DNA of 64,000 nt from Streptomyces uncialis (GCF_001905345.1 NZ_LFBV01000002.1:1178001-1242000); one strand, 5' to 3'. Positions 1 to 10,775 are shown, counted from the first letter of the stretch. The notes: generated by a model from the sequence alone, not told the origin. Numbers and translations: made by a program.

Positions 1-1206
1 CGCAGGCTCGCCCCGGCCCGCGGGGTGCTCGCCACCCGGGTCACGGACCTGCTCACCGGAACCGCCGAACTGACCGTCGCGGGCGCCCTGCCCGCCCGTA
101 CCGCCGCGGCGAGGAAGGCCGACGCGGTCCTCACCCGGATCGCCTCCCGCGCCGCGTCCGCCACCGCGCTCGGGGACGGGCTGACCGCGCTGGTCTCCGG
201 ACTGACCGTCGCGGTGACCGCCCTGGTCGCCGCGCGGGGAGTCGCGGACGGACGGCTGGACGGGGTCGCCATGGCGGTGGTGGTGCTCACCCCGATGGCC
301 GCGTTCGAGGCGGTCATGGGGATGCCGCTCGCCGTCCAGTACCGCCAGCGGGTCCGCAAGAGCGCCGAACGGGTGCAGGAGGTGCTGGACGCGCCCGCAC
401 CCGTACGCGAGCCCGCCACCCCCGCCGCCGCGCCCGCCTCGCCGTTCCCGCTGCGACTGGAAGGACTGCGGGCCCGCTACGACGGGCAGCGGCGCGACGC
501 GCTCGCCGGCGTCGATCTGACCCTGGACGAAGGGCGCCGGATCGCGGTCGTCGGGACCTCCGGCTCCGGGAAGACGACCCTCGCCCAGGTCCTGCTGCGC
601 TTCCTCGACCCGCGTCCCGACGGGACCGGCGGCACGTACACCCTCGGCGGGGTCGACGCGCACTCGCTCGACGGCGACACCGTGCGGGGGTTCGTGGGGC
701 TGTGCGCCCAGGACGCGCACCTCTTCGACAGCTCCGTCCGCGAGAACCTGCTGCTGGCGCGGCGGGACGCGGACGACACCGAGCTGCGGGACGTACTGGC
801 CCGGGTGCGGATGCTGGAGTGGGCCGACTCGCTGCCCGACGGACTGGACTCGCTCGTCGGGGAGCACGGGGCACGGCTGTCCGGCGGACAGCGGCAGCGG
901 CTCGCGCTGGCACGGGCCCTGCTCGCGGACTTCCCCGTACTGGTGCTGGACGAGCCCGCCGAACACCTCGACCTGCCGACCGCCGACGCCCTGACCGCCG
1001 ACCTGCTGGCGGCCACCGAGGGCCGGACGACGGTACTGATCACCCACCGGCTGGCCGGACTGGAGGAGGTCGACGAGGTGATCGTGCTGGAGGCGGGGCG
1101 GATCGTCCAGCGGGGCGCGTTCGACACGCTCACCGCGGCCGAGGGGCCGCTGGCCCGGATGCGGGACCGCGAGGGCGCGGCGGATCTGCTGGCGGCGGCG
1201 GTGTAG
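1..1206 (+). CDS. cydCD: CydC-type thiol-reductant ABC exporter, C-terminal part (start lies before the window)
   Basis: The frame is open from base 1, so the gene begins upstream. The visible 401 residues hold the end of an ABC membrane domain and a complete ATPase domain: Walker A VVGTSGSGKTTL (near 547-582), signature LSGGQRQRLALARA (near 877-918), Walker B VLVLDEPAEHLD, and the switch His in TVLITHRLAG. The membrane-domain remnant and the P-P-A-rich linker resemble CydC. In this exporter family CydDC pumps glutathione or cysteine outward and is needed for cytochrome bd assembly. In Streptomyces CydC and CydD are usually one fused protein, cydCD, placed after cydAB, which I infer but cannot see. 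Another heterodimeric ABC exporter half is possible but less likely given the DevS-like kinase next to it. Confidence 0.75.
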   Translation, partial: RRLAPARGVLATRVTDLLTGTAELTVAGALPARTAAARKADAVLTRIASRAASATALGDGLTALVSGLTVAVTALVAARGVADGRLDGVAMAVVVLTPMAAFEAVMGMPLAVQYRQRVRKSAERVQEVLDAPAPVREPATPAAAPASPFPLRLEGLRARYDGQRRDALAGVDLTLDEGRRIAVVGTSGSGKTTLAQVLLRFLDPRPDGTGGTYTLGGVDAHSLDGDTVRGFVGLCAQDAHLFDSSVRENLLLARRDADDTELRDVLARVRMLEWADSLPDGLDSLVGEHGARLSGGQRQRLALARALLADFPVLVLDEPAEHLDLPTADALTADLLAATEGRTTVLITHRLAGLEEVDEVIVLEAGRIVQRGAFDTLTAAEGPLARMRDREGAADLLAAAV

Positions 1207-1299
1207 CGCGGGGGCGCCGGACGGTCGCCGGACGATCGTCGGGGGCAGCTCGGGGAAGGGCCGGGGAAGGGTCGGGTTTCGGTCGGAAACCGGTGTTAT

Positions 1300-1305
1300 T
1301 AGGCT
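1300..1305 (+). promoter_or_regulatory. -10 element TAGGCT of a probable leaderless transcript
   Basis: TAGGCT fits the actinobacterial -10 consensus TANNNT and ends 6 nt before the ATG at 1312, with no ribosome-binding site between them. Transcription would start at or next to the A of the ATG. Confidence 0.5.
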
Positions 1306-1311
1306 TTGGGT

Positions 1312-2988
1312 ATGGATGGGGAGCAAGAGGGTGCTCGGGCGTCGGACCTGCCGACCGAGCTGACCGCGCGGGTCCCGCAACTTCTGGAGGCCATGAGGTC
1401 GGTCGGCACCGGCCTCCAGCTGCACTCCACGCTCGACCGGATCTGTGAGACCGCCGCCGCGCTGACGGACGCCCGGTACGCCGCGATCGGGGTCGTCGCG
1501 GAAGACGGCGACGGCCTCTCCGACTTCGTCCACCACGGGGTCGACGCGGCGACCGCGCGGCTCATCGGCCGTCTGCCCGACGGACAGCGCGGCCTGCTGG
1601 GCGCCCTCATCAAGCACTCCGAACCGGTGCTGCTCGCCGACCTCAGCGCCGATCCGCGGTCCTGCGGCTTTCCCCCGCACCATCCGCCCATGCGGTCGTT
1701 CCTCGGCGTCCCGATCCGGGTCCAGGGGGAGATCTTCGGCAATCTCTATCTGTCGGAGAAACGCGGCGGCGCCCGGTTCGACGACGACGACCTCAGCATG
1801 GTCCGGGTACTGGCCACGGAGGCGGGCATCGCCATCGGCAACGCCCGGCTCTACGAGGCCGCCCAGCAGCGGGAACGCTGGATCGACGGGGCCGTGGCCG
1901 TCACCACGGCGCTGCTGTCGGGCGGTGACGCCGAGGACGCGCTCCAGGTGGTCGCCGAACAGGTCCGCCATCTCTCGGACTCCACCGCCGGGCTCGTGCT
2001 GCTGCCCGCCGACGAGGGCGGCCTGGAGATCGTCGCCGTCTCCTCGGAGCGGCCCACCGGTGCGCTGGGAGTGGTCGTCGCCCCGGAGAGCGAGATCACC
2101 ACCCGCCTGCTCGCGGGCGAGGCCGTGTTCCTGGAGGACGCCGCGAACGACCCCCGGGTCCTCAGCGAACTGGCCCGCCACTACGGTCCGGCGATGCTGC
2201 TGCCGCTGCGGAGCGAGGGCCGGGTCCTCGGCACCCTCGTCACCCTGCGGGGGCGGGGCGCCCGTACCTTCACGGAGGGCGAACGGACCCTCGCCGCGCA
2301 GTTCGCGGCGCAGGCCGCGCTCGCGCTGAAGATGGCGGAGGCGCAGCGGGACCGGGAACGGCTCGCCGTCTACGAGGACCGCGACCGGATCGCCCGTGAT
2401 CTGCACGATCTGGTGATCCAGCGGCTGTTCGCCACCGGGATGATGCTGGAGAGCGCCCAGCGCAAGTCGGTCGTCCCCGCGGTGCGGCAGGGGGTGGGCA
2501 GGGCCGTCGACGAGCTCGACGTGACCATCCAGGAGATCCGGACCGCGATCTTCGCCCTTCAGCAGGAGCCCGCCGAGGCACCGTCCGGGCTGCGCACCCG
2601 GGTGCTCCGGGAGATCAACACCGCCGCCGTACCGCTGGGGTTCAAGCCCTCGCACCACTTCGTCGGCGCCGTGGACGCGCTGGTCGGGGAACTCACCGGC
2701 AAGAATCTCATCGCCGCGCTGCGGGAGGCGCTGTCGAACGCGTTCCGGCACGCGGACGCCGACCGTATCGATGTCGTCGTCGACGCGACGGTCACCCTGC
2801 CCGACGGCGCCCCCGGGGTACGGCTCACGGTCGCCGACGACGGGGTCGGCATCCCCGAGGGCGGCCGGCGCAGCGGGCTGAAGAACCTCAAACGGCGTGC
2901 CGAGTCGCTGGGCGGCGACAGCTGGTACGGGCCGGGCATCGGTGAGGACGGCGGCGGTACCGGTGTGGTCTGGCAGGCACCCCACTGA
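1312..2988 (+). CDS. GAF-GAF sensor histidine kinase, DevS/DosT-like
   Basis: 558 residues with no membrane segment, so a cytoplasmic sensor. Two GAF domains (about 20-180 and 200-340) precede a HisKA_3 dimerisation domain with the phospho-acceptor His in RDRIARDLHDLVIQRLF and an HATPase domain with N-box ALREALSNAFRH and G-box DDGVGIPEGG. The first GAF carries GFPPHHPPMRSFLGVP, closely like mycobacterial DevS/DosT, where (from memory) the His of HPPM is the heme ligand; here that is His124. Ligand is therefore plausibly heme with O2/NO/CO or redox sensing, an inference. There is no response regulator beside it, so it is an orphan kinase. It follows the cydCD exporter, which fits respiratory regulation. 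ATG 1312 is chosen because a -10 box sits 6 nt upstream; TTG 1306 is an alternative. Confidence 0.85.
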   Translation: MDGEQEGARASDLPTELTARVPQLLEAMRSVGTGLQLHSTLDRICETAAALTDARYAAIGVVAEDGDGLSDFVHHGVDAATARLIGRLPDGQRGLLGALIKHSEPVLLADLSADPRSCGFPPHHPPMRSFLGVPIRVQGEIFGNLYLSEKRGGARFDDDDLSMVRVLATEAGIAIGNARLYEAAQQRERWIDGAVAVTTALLSGGDAEDALQVVAEQVRHLSDSTAGLVLLPADEGGLEIVAVSSERPTGALGVVVAPESEITTRLLAGEAVFLEDAANDPRVLSELARHYGPAMLLPLRSEGRVLGTLVTLRGRGARTFTEGERTLAAQFAAQAALALKMAEAQRDRERLAVYEDRDRIARDLHDLVIQRLFATGMMLESAQRKSVVPAVRQGVGRAVDELDVTIQEIRTAIFALQQEPAEAPSGLRTRVLREINTAAVPLGFKPSHHFVGAVDALVGELTGKNLIAALREALSNAFRHADADRIDVVVDATVTLPDGAPGVRLTVADDGVGIPEGGRRSGLKNLKRRAESLGGDSWYGPGIGEDGGGTGVVWQAPH

Positions 2989-3123
2989 TCCCCCGCACCT
3001 GACGCGATCCGCGCCGAGGACACCCTGTTCGGCGGTACCCCGGTCATCCGTACGGGGTGGCACGTCCCCCGGGCGTACGAGCCCGGCGCGCCGGGTCCCC
3101 CCGGACGCGTAACGATCCGTCAT

Positions 3124-4197
3124 ATGTCGTTCTCTTCAGGCCGTCGCCGTCCGATGTTCGTCCCCGCGGTGCTGTGCGTGCTGCTGGGACTCGCCGTCCC
3201 GCATGTCAGCGCGTACGGCGAGGCCCCGGGAACCGACGGCGGCAGCCTCGGGGCGCAGGGCGCGGGCGCGGAGGTGGCCAAGCTGTACGAGGAGGCCGCC
3301 GACGCGACCCGCCGCTACGAGGAGGGGCGGCGGCAGGCCGGGATCCAGCGCGCCGAGGCGTCCGAACTGGAACGCAGGCTCGCGGAGGAACGGCGCGGTA
3401 TCGCGATCCTGCACGCCGACCTCGGGCGGATCGCCCGTGCCCAGTACCGCACCGGGGGCGATGTCCCGTACACCGCCCGGATGCTGCTGGCCGACCGCCC
3501 CGAGGACGTGATGAACAGTCAGCGGGCCGGTTCGCAGGCGGAGCTGGCGGTCCGGCGGAAGATCGACGAGAGCCGGGCGGCGGAGCGGCGGCTCGCGGAG
3601 GACGAGAAGGAGGCGTCGCAGGCGTGGCGCGCGCTGGAGAGCCGCAACGACCGGCTCGCGGAGCTGAGGCAGGAGATCGAGGAGAAGCTGGAGCGGGCGC
3701 AGTGGCGGCTGCGCGGCGAGGCCGACCGGTCGGTCGCCGCCGGCCGGTGCCGGGGCGCGGTGCGGCTGCCGCAGAGTTCTGCGGCGGGTGCGTCGGACTG
3801 GGTCGCGCCGGTGGCGGGATACCAGCTGTCGGCCGGTTTCGGCGGTTCCGGTCAGCGCTGGGCCAGCCGCCACACGGGACAGGACTTCGCCGTGGGCGTC
3901 GGTACACCGGTGCGCGCGGTGGGCGAGGGCCGGGTGGTGAGCGTGTCCTGCGGGGGCGCCTTCGGGATCGCGGTCGTGCTCCAGCACCCCGGCGGCTACT
4001 ACACGCAGTACGCGCATCTGTCGTCGGCCGCCGTCGACCAGGGCGAACGGGTGGCGGTGGGGCAGTGGATCGGGCTGTCCGGGACGACCGGCAACTCGAC
4101 GGGCCCCCATCTGCACTTCGAGGTACGGCTGACCCCGCAGCTCGGCTCGGGTGTCGACCCGATGCCGTGGCTCGCGGAGCGCGGGGTGGTGCTGTGA
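3124..4197 (+). CDS. secreted M23-family murein endopeptidase with coiled coil
   Basis: 357 residues. A signal peptide (basic RRR, hydrophobic core, VSA cleavage near residue 30) is followed by a charged coiled coil rich in E, R and A (about 50-215) and a LytM/M23 domain (about 230-350). Zinc-site motifs are visible: HTGQDFAV (H and D), and GPHLHFEVR near the end. The family cleaves peptide cross-links in peptidoglycan; the EnvC/RipA-like coiled coil often mediates regulation or localisation. ATG 3124 is the first start before the signal peptide. No clear ribosome-binding site is present. Confidence 0.85.
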   Translation: MSFSSGRRRPMFVPAVLCVLLGLAVPHVSAYGEAPGTDGGSLGAQGAGAEVAKLYEEAADATRRYEEGRRQAGIQRAEASELERRLAEERRGIAILHADLGRIARAQYRTGGDVPYTARMLLADRPEDVMNSQRAGSQAELAVRRKIDESRAAERRLAEDEKEASQAWRALESRNDRLAELRQEIEEKLERAQWRLRGEADRSVAAGRCRGAVRLPQSSAAGASDWVAPVAGYQLSAGFGGSGQRWASRHTGQDFAVGVGTPVRAVGEGRVVSVSCGGAFGIAVVLQHPGGYYTQYAHLSSAAVDQGERVAVGQWIGLSGTTGNSTGPHLHFEVRLTPQLGSGVDPMPWLAERGVVL

Positions 4198-4242
4198 GGG
4201 GGCCGGGCCCGGGGCCGGTGATCCGGGGGCGGGTCCCGCGGG

Positions 4243-5115
4243 TCAGCGCTCCGCGAGTATGCGCTCGATCACGGTCGCGACACCGTCGTCGTTGTTGCCG
4301 GTGGTGAGGTGCGAAGCGGCGGCCAGGACATCCGGGTGGGCGTTGCCCATGGCGTACGAGGTGCCCGCCCAGTCCAGCATCTCTATGTCGTTGGGCATGT
4401 CGCCGAAGGCGACGACCTCGGCGGGGGAGATCCCCTGCTCCGCGCAGCACAGCTCAAGGGTGCTCGCCTTGGAGACGCCCGGTCCGCTGATCTCCAGCAG
4501 GGCGGTCGGGCTGGACCGGGTGATGTTCGCCCGGTCCTCCCCCACGGCGGCGCGCGCCAGCGCGAGGAAGACGTCCGGGGCCAGCCCGGGATGGTGGGCG
4601 AGCAGCTTGAGCACCGGCTGGTCGGCGGCGTCCGTGCCCGGGGCCAGCAGCTTCTCGGCGGGCGCCACGCTCTCCGCCAGATCGAGCTGGAGCGGGGGGT
4701 AGGCCGCTTCGTGGTGCAGCCCGCCGGTGCGTTCCACGGCGAACGACGTGCCCGGGGCGACCTTCCGCAGGGTCTCGACCACACCGAGGGCGAGGGGTGC
4801 GGCGAGCTCCCGGACCGTGAGGAAACGGGGTGCGGTCGGGCCGCCGTGCAGATCGACGACCGCGGCGCCGTTCCCGCAGATCGCGGTGCCGTGGCCGTGC
4901 AGCACGGCGCTGACCACGTCCATCCAGCGGGCCGGGCGGCCGGTGACGAAGAAGACCGCGATACCCGCCGCCTCCGCGGCGGCGAGCGCGGCCACCGTCC
5001 GGGGCGACACGGACTTGTCGTCGCGGAGCAGGGTTCCGTCGAGATCCGTCGCGATCAGCCGGGTCGGGAGCGTGGGGGAGGCCGATGTCCACGGCCGTGG
5101 GGAAGCTGAGGTCAC
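4243..5115 (-). CDS. Cof-type HAD-IIB phosphatase
   Basis: 290 residues from GTG 5115 (an in-frame ATG at 5133 would add 6). HAD motif I is RLIATDLDGTLLRDDK, motif II FFVTGRP, and motif IV VVAFGDMPNDIEMLDWAG; the cap is of the Cof/IIB type. Members hydrolyse sugar phosphates, FMN or other small phosphomonoesters; the substrate cannot be read here. Convergent with the M23 peptidase upstream in the window. A paralogue lies at 18240-19151. The N-terminal tail of 22 residues is poorly constrained, so the start is uncertain. Confidence 0.8.
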   Translation of the reverse strand: MTSASPRPWTSASPTLPTRLIATDLDGTLLRDDKSVSPRTVAALAAAEAAGIAVFFVTGRPARWMDVVSAVLHGHGTAICGNGAAVVDLHGGPTAPRFLTVRELAAPLALGVVETLRKVAPGTSFAVERTGGLHHEAAYPPLQLDLAESVAPAEKLLAPGTDAADQPVLKLLAHHPGLAPDVFLALARAAVGEDRANITRSSPTALLEISGPGVSKASTLELCCAEQGISPAEVVAFGDMPNDIEMLDWAGTSYAMGNAHPDVLAAASHLTTGNNDDGVATVIERILAER

Positions 5116-5136
5116 CCCGCCATTCTCGCGCATATG

Positions 5137-5154
5137 CCCGCACGACCGTGCGGG
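5137..5154. promoter_or_regulatory. perfect 7-bp inverted repeat upstream of the HAD gene
   Basis: CCCGCAC, 4-nt spacer GACC, then GTGCGGG, placed 22 bp upstream of the GTG start of the minus-strand HAD gene. It could be an operator or a 5' hairpin; no partner regulator is known. Confidence 0.3.
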
Positions 5155-5176
5155 AGTCCGCACATCTGAGTGATTT

Positions 5177-5231
5177 CCGCCCTCGGTCCGCCCTCGGTCC
5201 GCCCTCGGTCCGCCCTCGGTCCGTCCTCGGG
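5177..5231. repeat. 11-bp tandem repeat, four perfect copies plus one imperfect
   Basis: Unit CCGCCCTCGGT is repeated without interruption in the gap between the divergent HAD and LLM genes; the fifth copy reads CCGTCCTCGGG. The long open frame through it on the minus strand is a by-product of the repeat. Confidence 0.8.
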
Positions 5232-5385
5232 CGGCCGCGTGGTGGCCGGGCGTGACGGGCGCCCCCGCACCTTCGGGAACCGGGGTGAGGAAGGTGCCCT
5301 CGCGCCGCCGTCCACGCCGGCCGCGGATCGATCGGCGGGATCCCTCGAAGCTGCGGTAGGCGCGCTCGGGCCGGTCCTCGCGGCA

Positions 5386-5391
5386 TAGGGT
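5386..5391 (+). promoter_or_regulatory. -10 element TAGGGT of a probable leaderless transcript
   Basis: TAGGGT ends 7 nt before the ATG at 5399, with no purine-rich ribosome-binding site in between. Confidence 0.55.
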
Positions 5392-5398
5392 TGCCGCC

Positions 5399-6301
5399 AT
5401 GCGCCTGAGCACTGTGATCCTTCCCGTCGACCGCTGGCACGAAGGGGGGCGCGGGAAGTGGTGCCGTGCCGAGGAGCTGGGCTTCCACACCGCGTACACC
5501 TATGACCATCTGTCCTGGCGGACCTTCCGCGACGGGCCGTGGTTCGGTGCGCTGCCCACCCTCACCGCCGCCGCGACGGCCACGGAACGTATGCGGCTGG
5601 GCACCCTCGTCACCTCGCCGAACTTCCGGCACCCGGTCACGCTGGCCAAGGAACTGATCTCCCTGGACGACATCTCCGGTGGCCGGATCACGCTGGGTAT
5701 CGGTGCCGGAGGCAGCGGATTCGACGCCACCGCGCTGGGGCAGGAGGCATGGACGCCCAAGGAGCGGGCCGACCGGTTCGCCGAGTTCGTCCCGCTGCTC
5801 GACCGGCTGCTCACCGAGGACTCCGTGAGCGCCGAGGGCACCCACTACTCCGCGCTGGAGGCCCGTGACATCCCCGGCTGCGTACAGCGGCCCCGGCTGC
5901 CGTTCGCGGTGGCCGCGACCGGTCCGCGCGGGATGCGGCTGGCGGCCCGGCACGGCCAGGCGTGGGTGACCACCGGTGATCCGAAGCTCTTCGAGACGGG
6001 GACGCCCGAGCAGTCCCGGCAGGCCGTCGCCGCCCAGATCGCCCGGCTGGGCAAGGCGTGCGCCGAGCTCGGCCGGGACGTGGACGAGGTGGAGAAGGTG
6101 CTGCTCACCGGGTTCACCCCGGACCGGAACACCCCGCTGGGGTCCGTCGACGCCTTCGTGGATTTCGCGGGCCGTCACCAGGCACTGGGGATCACCGAGA
6201 TCGTGCTCCATATGCCGATCCCGGACTCCGACTTCGCCACCGATCCGGCAATGTTCGAGCGGATCGCCGTCGAGGCCCCGGCACAACTGCGCACCGCCTG
6301 A
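5399..6301 (+). CDS. LLM-class (luciferase-like) F420-dependent oxidoreductase
   Basis: 300 residues of the bacterial luciferase TIM-barrel family: ELGFHTAYTYDHL near the N-terminus, RLGTLVTSPNFRHPVTLAKE, and GRITLGIGAGGSGFDATALG, the usual cofactor-binding segment. In actinobacteria these enzymes commonly use coenzyme F420, sometimes FMN; the substrate is unknown. The start is fixed by the -10 box 7 nt upstream (leaderless). It stands alone between the HAD gene and the secreted hydrolase. Confidence 0.85.
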   Translation: MRLSTVILPVDRWHEGGRGKWCRAEELGFHTAYTYDHLSWRTFRDGPWFGALPTLTAAATATERMRLGTLVTSPNFRHPVTLAKELISLDDISGGRITLGIGAGGSGFDATALGQEAWTPKERADRFAEFVPLLDRLLTEDSVSAEGTHYSALEARDIPGCVQRPRLPFAVAATGPRGMRLAARHGQAWVTTGDPKLFETGTPEQSRQAVAAQIARLGKACAELGRDVDEVEKVLLTGFTPDRNTPLGSVDAFVDFAGRHQALGITEIVLHMPIPDSDFATDPAMFERIAVEAPAQLRTA

Positions 6302-8163
<1,862 letters not shown>

Positions 8164-8178
8164 CCTCGTACCCGCCCG

Positions 8179-9207
8179 TCAGCGAGTCCGGGCGGCGGTG
8201 GCCGCCGCGTCGACCGTGTGCCGCAGCAGCAGAGCGGTCGTGACCGGCCCGACCCCGCCCGGAACGGGGCTGAGCGATCCGGCGACGTGTGCCACGTCCG
8301 GGTGCACGTCGCCGACCAGCCCGCCGTCGTCCGTCGGATTGGTGCCGACGTCCACGACGACCGCGCCCGGCCGGACATGCGCGGCGGTGACCAGGCCCGG
8401 CCTGCCCACCGCGGCGATCAGCACCTCCGCGTCACGGGTCACCGCGGCGAGGTCGGCGGTGCGGGAGTGGCAGACGGTCACCGTGGCGTCCCGGTCCAGC
8501 AGCAGATGGGCGAGGGGCTTCCCGACGACGGTGGAGCGGCCGACGACCACGGCACGCCGACCGGACAGGGCGATTCCGTGATGGTCGAGCAGCGCGACGA
8601 CCGCCTCGGCGGTGGCCGGGGCGAAAGCGGGCAGCCCGGCGGCGAGCCGGCCGAGCGAGAGCGGGTTCGCCCCGTCCACGTCCTTGGCGGGATCGATGGC
8701 CGACGCGAGGTCGTCCAGCCGCGCCCCGTCCGGGAGCGGGGTCTGGAGGATGATCCCGTGCACGGCCGGATCGGCGCTCAGTTCGGCCAGCCGGATCCGG
8801 AGGGCCGGGGCCGCCGCGTCCGGCCCGAGGTCGACCACCGTGCAGTCGAGGCCCGCCTTCCCGGCGGCCCGGGCGATGGACCGGACGTACCACGCGCTCG
8901 ACTCGTCGGCGGTCGCGGTGACGACCGCGAGATGCGGCCGGTCCGCCGTGGCGGCGAGATCGGCGGCCCGAGCGGCGAGCTCCGTGCGGAGCTCCGCGGC
9001 GAGGGCCTTGCCGGAGAGGGACGCGGCCGGGCCGTCACCGTTGGGGTCGGTGTGCGGGCGGGTGCGGGGACCGTTGTCCGGGCCGGTGGCGTCGGGACCT
9101 GCGTCGGAACCTGTGACCGGGCGGGTACCAGGGCCGGTGTCGGGGCCGGTGGCAGGGGCTGTGCCGGGACCGGTGGCGAGGCTCGGTGCGGGGCTGGTGG
9201 CGCTCAC
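8179..9207 (-). CDS. folD: FolD: methylenetetrahydrofolate dehydrogenase/cyclohydrolase with N-terminal extension
   Basis: 342 residues, against about 285 for the family. The core shows the FolD substrate segment DVDGANPLSLGRLAAG, the NADP-binding region GRSTVVGKPLAHLLLDRDAT and the signature PGGVGPVT. It interconverts 5,10-methylene-, methenyl- and 10-formyl-tetrahydrofolate. The first 60 or so residues are a low-complexity Thr/Gly/Pro repeat. The long start is supported: GTG 9207 overlaps the stop of fchA by 4 bp (GTGA) and AGGAG lies 8 nt upstream. The pair is translationally coupled. Confidence 0.9.
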   Translation of the reverse strand: MSATSPAPSLATGPGTAPATGPDTGPGTRPVTGSDAGPDATGPDNGPRTRPHTDPNGDGPAASLSGKALAAELRTELAARAADLAATADRPHLAVVTATADESSAWYVRSIARAAGKAGLDCTVVDLGPDAAAPALRIRLAELSADPAVHGIILQTPLPDGARLDDLASAIDPAKDVDGANPLSLGRLAAGLPAFAPATAEAVVALLDHHGIALSGRRAVVVGRSTVVGKPLAHLLLDRDATVTVCHSRTADLAAVTRDAEVLIAAVGRPGLVTAAHVRPGAVVVDVGTNPTDDGGLVGDVHPDVAHVAGSLSPVPGGVGPVTTALLLRHTVDAAATAARTR

Positions 9208-9932
9208 TGAGTGATCTCCTGGCGTACGGCGGCGGTGACCCGGTCGGCACGGGCGGTCAGGGCGTCCACCTGCGCGATCGCGGTGGACAGCCGCTCGCGC
9301 TCGGCGCTGTCCCGTACCCCGCCGAGGTTGATCTCGACATTGATCCGCGCCGTGGTGGCCGCCGCGCGGACGGCCTCCGCCGCCGCGGCCACATCGGTGA
9401 GGACGTTGCGGTTGCCCACGGGGAGCAGTTCGTCGGCCAGGTCCAGCGCGCGGGCGGCCACCGTGATCACCTCCGCGGGTGGTCCGGCGGCACCGGTCAG
9501 GGCGTCCGCGATGGCGGCGGACCGGGCCGCCTTCTCCTGCGGGGTCGCGCGCGGGAGCCGGTAGGCGTCCGTGACGGCGGTGAACGCGGCGGCGTCCGCG
9601 TCGGCCAGGCGCAGTGCGCGGGCGGCCAGTTCGTCGGCCTCGCCGGTGACCCGGGCGATCAGAACGCCGTGCTCGGCGTACTTCGCCCCGGTGCTGTAGC
9701 GGGCGACCATGGCGAGGAGCGCGGCTCCCTGGGCGGCGTGCACCGCGGCGGCGGCGCCTCCGCCGGGCGCGGGCGCGCGGGAGGCGAGCCGGGTGATGTA
9801 GTCGGTGAGCGAGGTGTGCTGGAGCGCTACGGGTCCGGTGCCGGGGTCCGGGTGGATGACGGGCACGGAGGCAGCGGGGCCGGGGGCCTGGGCCGGGGGC
9901 TCGGTGGTGTCCGGTGCGGGCATGCGGTTCAT
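9204..9932 (-). CDS. fchA: cyclodeaminase/cyclohydrolase family protein (FchA-like)
   Basis: 242 residues. After a Pro-rich leader of about 45 residues comes the four-helix FTCD_C domain: SLTDYITRLASRAPAPGGGAAAAVHAAQGAALLAMV, with the conserved PGGGA loop. Members act as methenyltetrahydrofolate cyclohydrolase or formiminotetrahydrofolate cyclodeaminase. Its stop overlaps the start of folD, so both serve one-carbon folate conversion. Which of the two reactions it performs is not decided by sequence. Confidence 0.82.
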   Translation of the reverse strand: MNRMPAPDTTEPPAQAPGPAASVPVIHPDPGTGPVALQHTSLTDYITRLASRAPAPGGGAAAAVHAAQGAALLAMVARYSTGAKYAEHGVLIARVTGEADELAARALRLADADAAAFTAVTDAYRLPRATPQEKAARSAAIADALTGAAGPPAEVITVAARALDLADELLPVGNRNVLTDVAAAAEAVRAAATTARINVEINLGGVRDSAERERLSTAIAQVDALTARADRVTAAVRQEITQ

Positions 9933-10169
9933 CCTGCCAGAGGGACGAAGGGTGTTCCTGGGGCCGGTACGGGCCTCCCTGGAGCGGGAGTTGACGTCAA
10001 CGAGGGCGGTGGGAGGGCGGGGAGGACGGCGCGGGTCGGGCGGCAGTCCAGGGACGGGCGGGCGCGCAGTGACGGGCCGGTCGTGTATGCCGGACGGGGG
10101 TACGGGGTGGGTCGGGCGTACGGGTAGGGGTGGTTGTACGGGGTCGGAGGCCGGACAGGTGTGGCCGGG

Positions 10170-10718
10170 TCAGTGCGCGGACGGCGTGCTCAGATACTCC
10201 GGGGGCACCGCGGAGGTCAGCCACACGCCGTTCGCGCTGACGCGGAACTCATGGCCGTCCCGGTGCATCTCCCCGGCCCGTACGGACAGCACCACCGGGC
10301 GTCCGCGCCGGGCGCCCACCCGTGTCGCGGTCTCCCGGTCGGGGGACAGATGCACATCGTGCCGTGCCATCGGGCGGAGCCCTTCGGCGCGGATCGCGGC
10401 CAGGTGACCGGCGACGGTGCCGTGGAAGAGGAACGCGGGCGGGACCGCCGCCGGCAGCCCGAGATCGACGTCCACGGTGTGCCCCTGGCTGGCACGGATG
10501 CGGTCACCCTCGACGGCGAAGCGGCGTTTGTCGTTGACGGCGACGACATGGTCCAGTTCGGCGCGGCTGACGCGGAAGCCGTGCGCGGCCGTCGCGGCGA
10601 GCAGGGCGTCGATCCCCGTCCAGCCGCCCTCGTCGAGGACCAGTCCGATCCGTTCCGGTTGGTGCCGCAGATGTTTCGAGAGGTACTTCGACACCTTCAC
10701 GGTGCGTCGCTCGTCCAT
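10170..10718 (-). CDS. kptA: KptA/Tpt1 RNA 2'-phosphotransferase
   Basis: 182 residues from ATG 10718 (a GTG immediately before it is possible). It has the Tpt1 order of motifs: SKYLSKHLRHQP, the RNA-binding RASQGHTVDVDL, LFHGT and VVLSVRAGEM. The family moves a 2'-phosphate from RNA to NAD+, giving ADP-ribose 1'',2''-cyclic phosphate; catalytic Arg-His-Arg-Arg residues are consistent with R19/H65-type positions. In fungi this completes tRNA splicing, but its purpose in bacteria is unclear. Stands alone, with DnaA boxes in the DNA upstream. Confidence 0.88.
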   Translation of the reverse strand: MDERRTVKVSKYLSKHLRHQPERIGLVLDEGGWTGIDALLAATAAHGFRVSRAELDHVVAVNDKRRFAVEGDRIRASQGHTVDVDLGLPAAVPPAFLFHGTVAGHLAAIRAEGLRPMARHDVHLSPDRETATRVGARRGRPVVLSVRAGEMHRDGHEFRVSANGVWLTSAVPPEYLSTPSAH

Positions 10719-10775
10719 CACACCAGCGTGCCGTTCGGCAGAAATTTCCGCATCCGAATTCGGGTCCTGATGTTT

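Noticed and set aside
3057..4450. Long overlapping frames on both strands over the M23 gene
   Set aside because: Arg/Pro/Gly-rich shadow frames caused by high GC; no domain and no start signal.
5116..5499. N-terminal extension of the HAD protein to 418 residues
   Set aside because: It would translate the 11-bp tandem repeat and run through the leaderless promoter of the divergent LLM gene.
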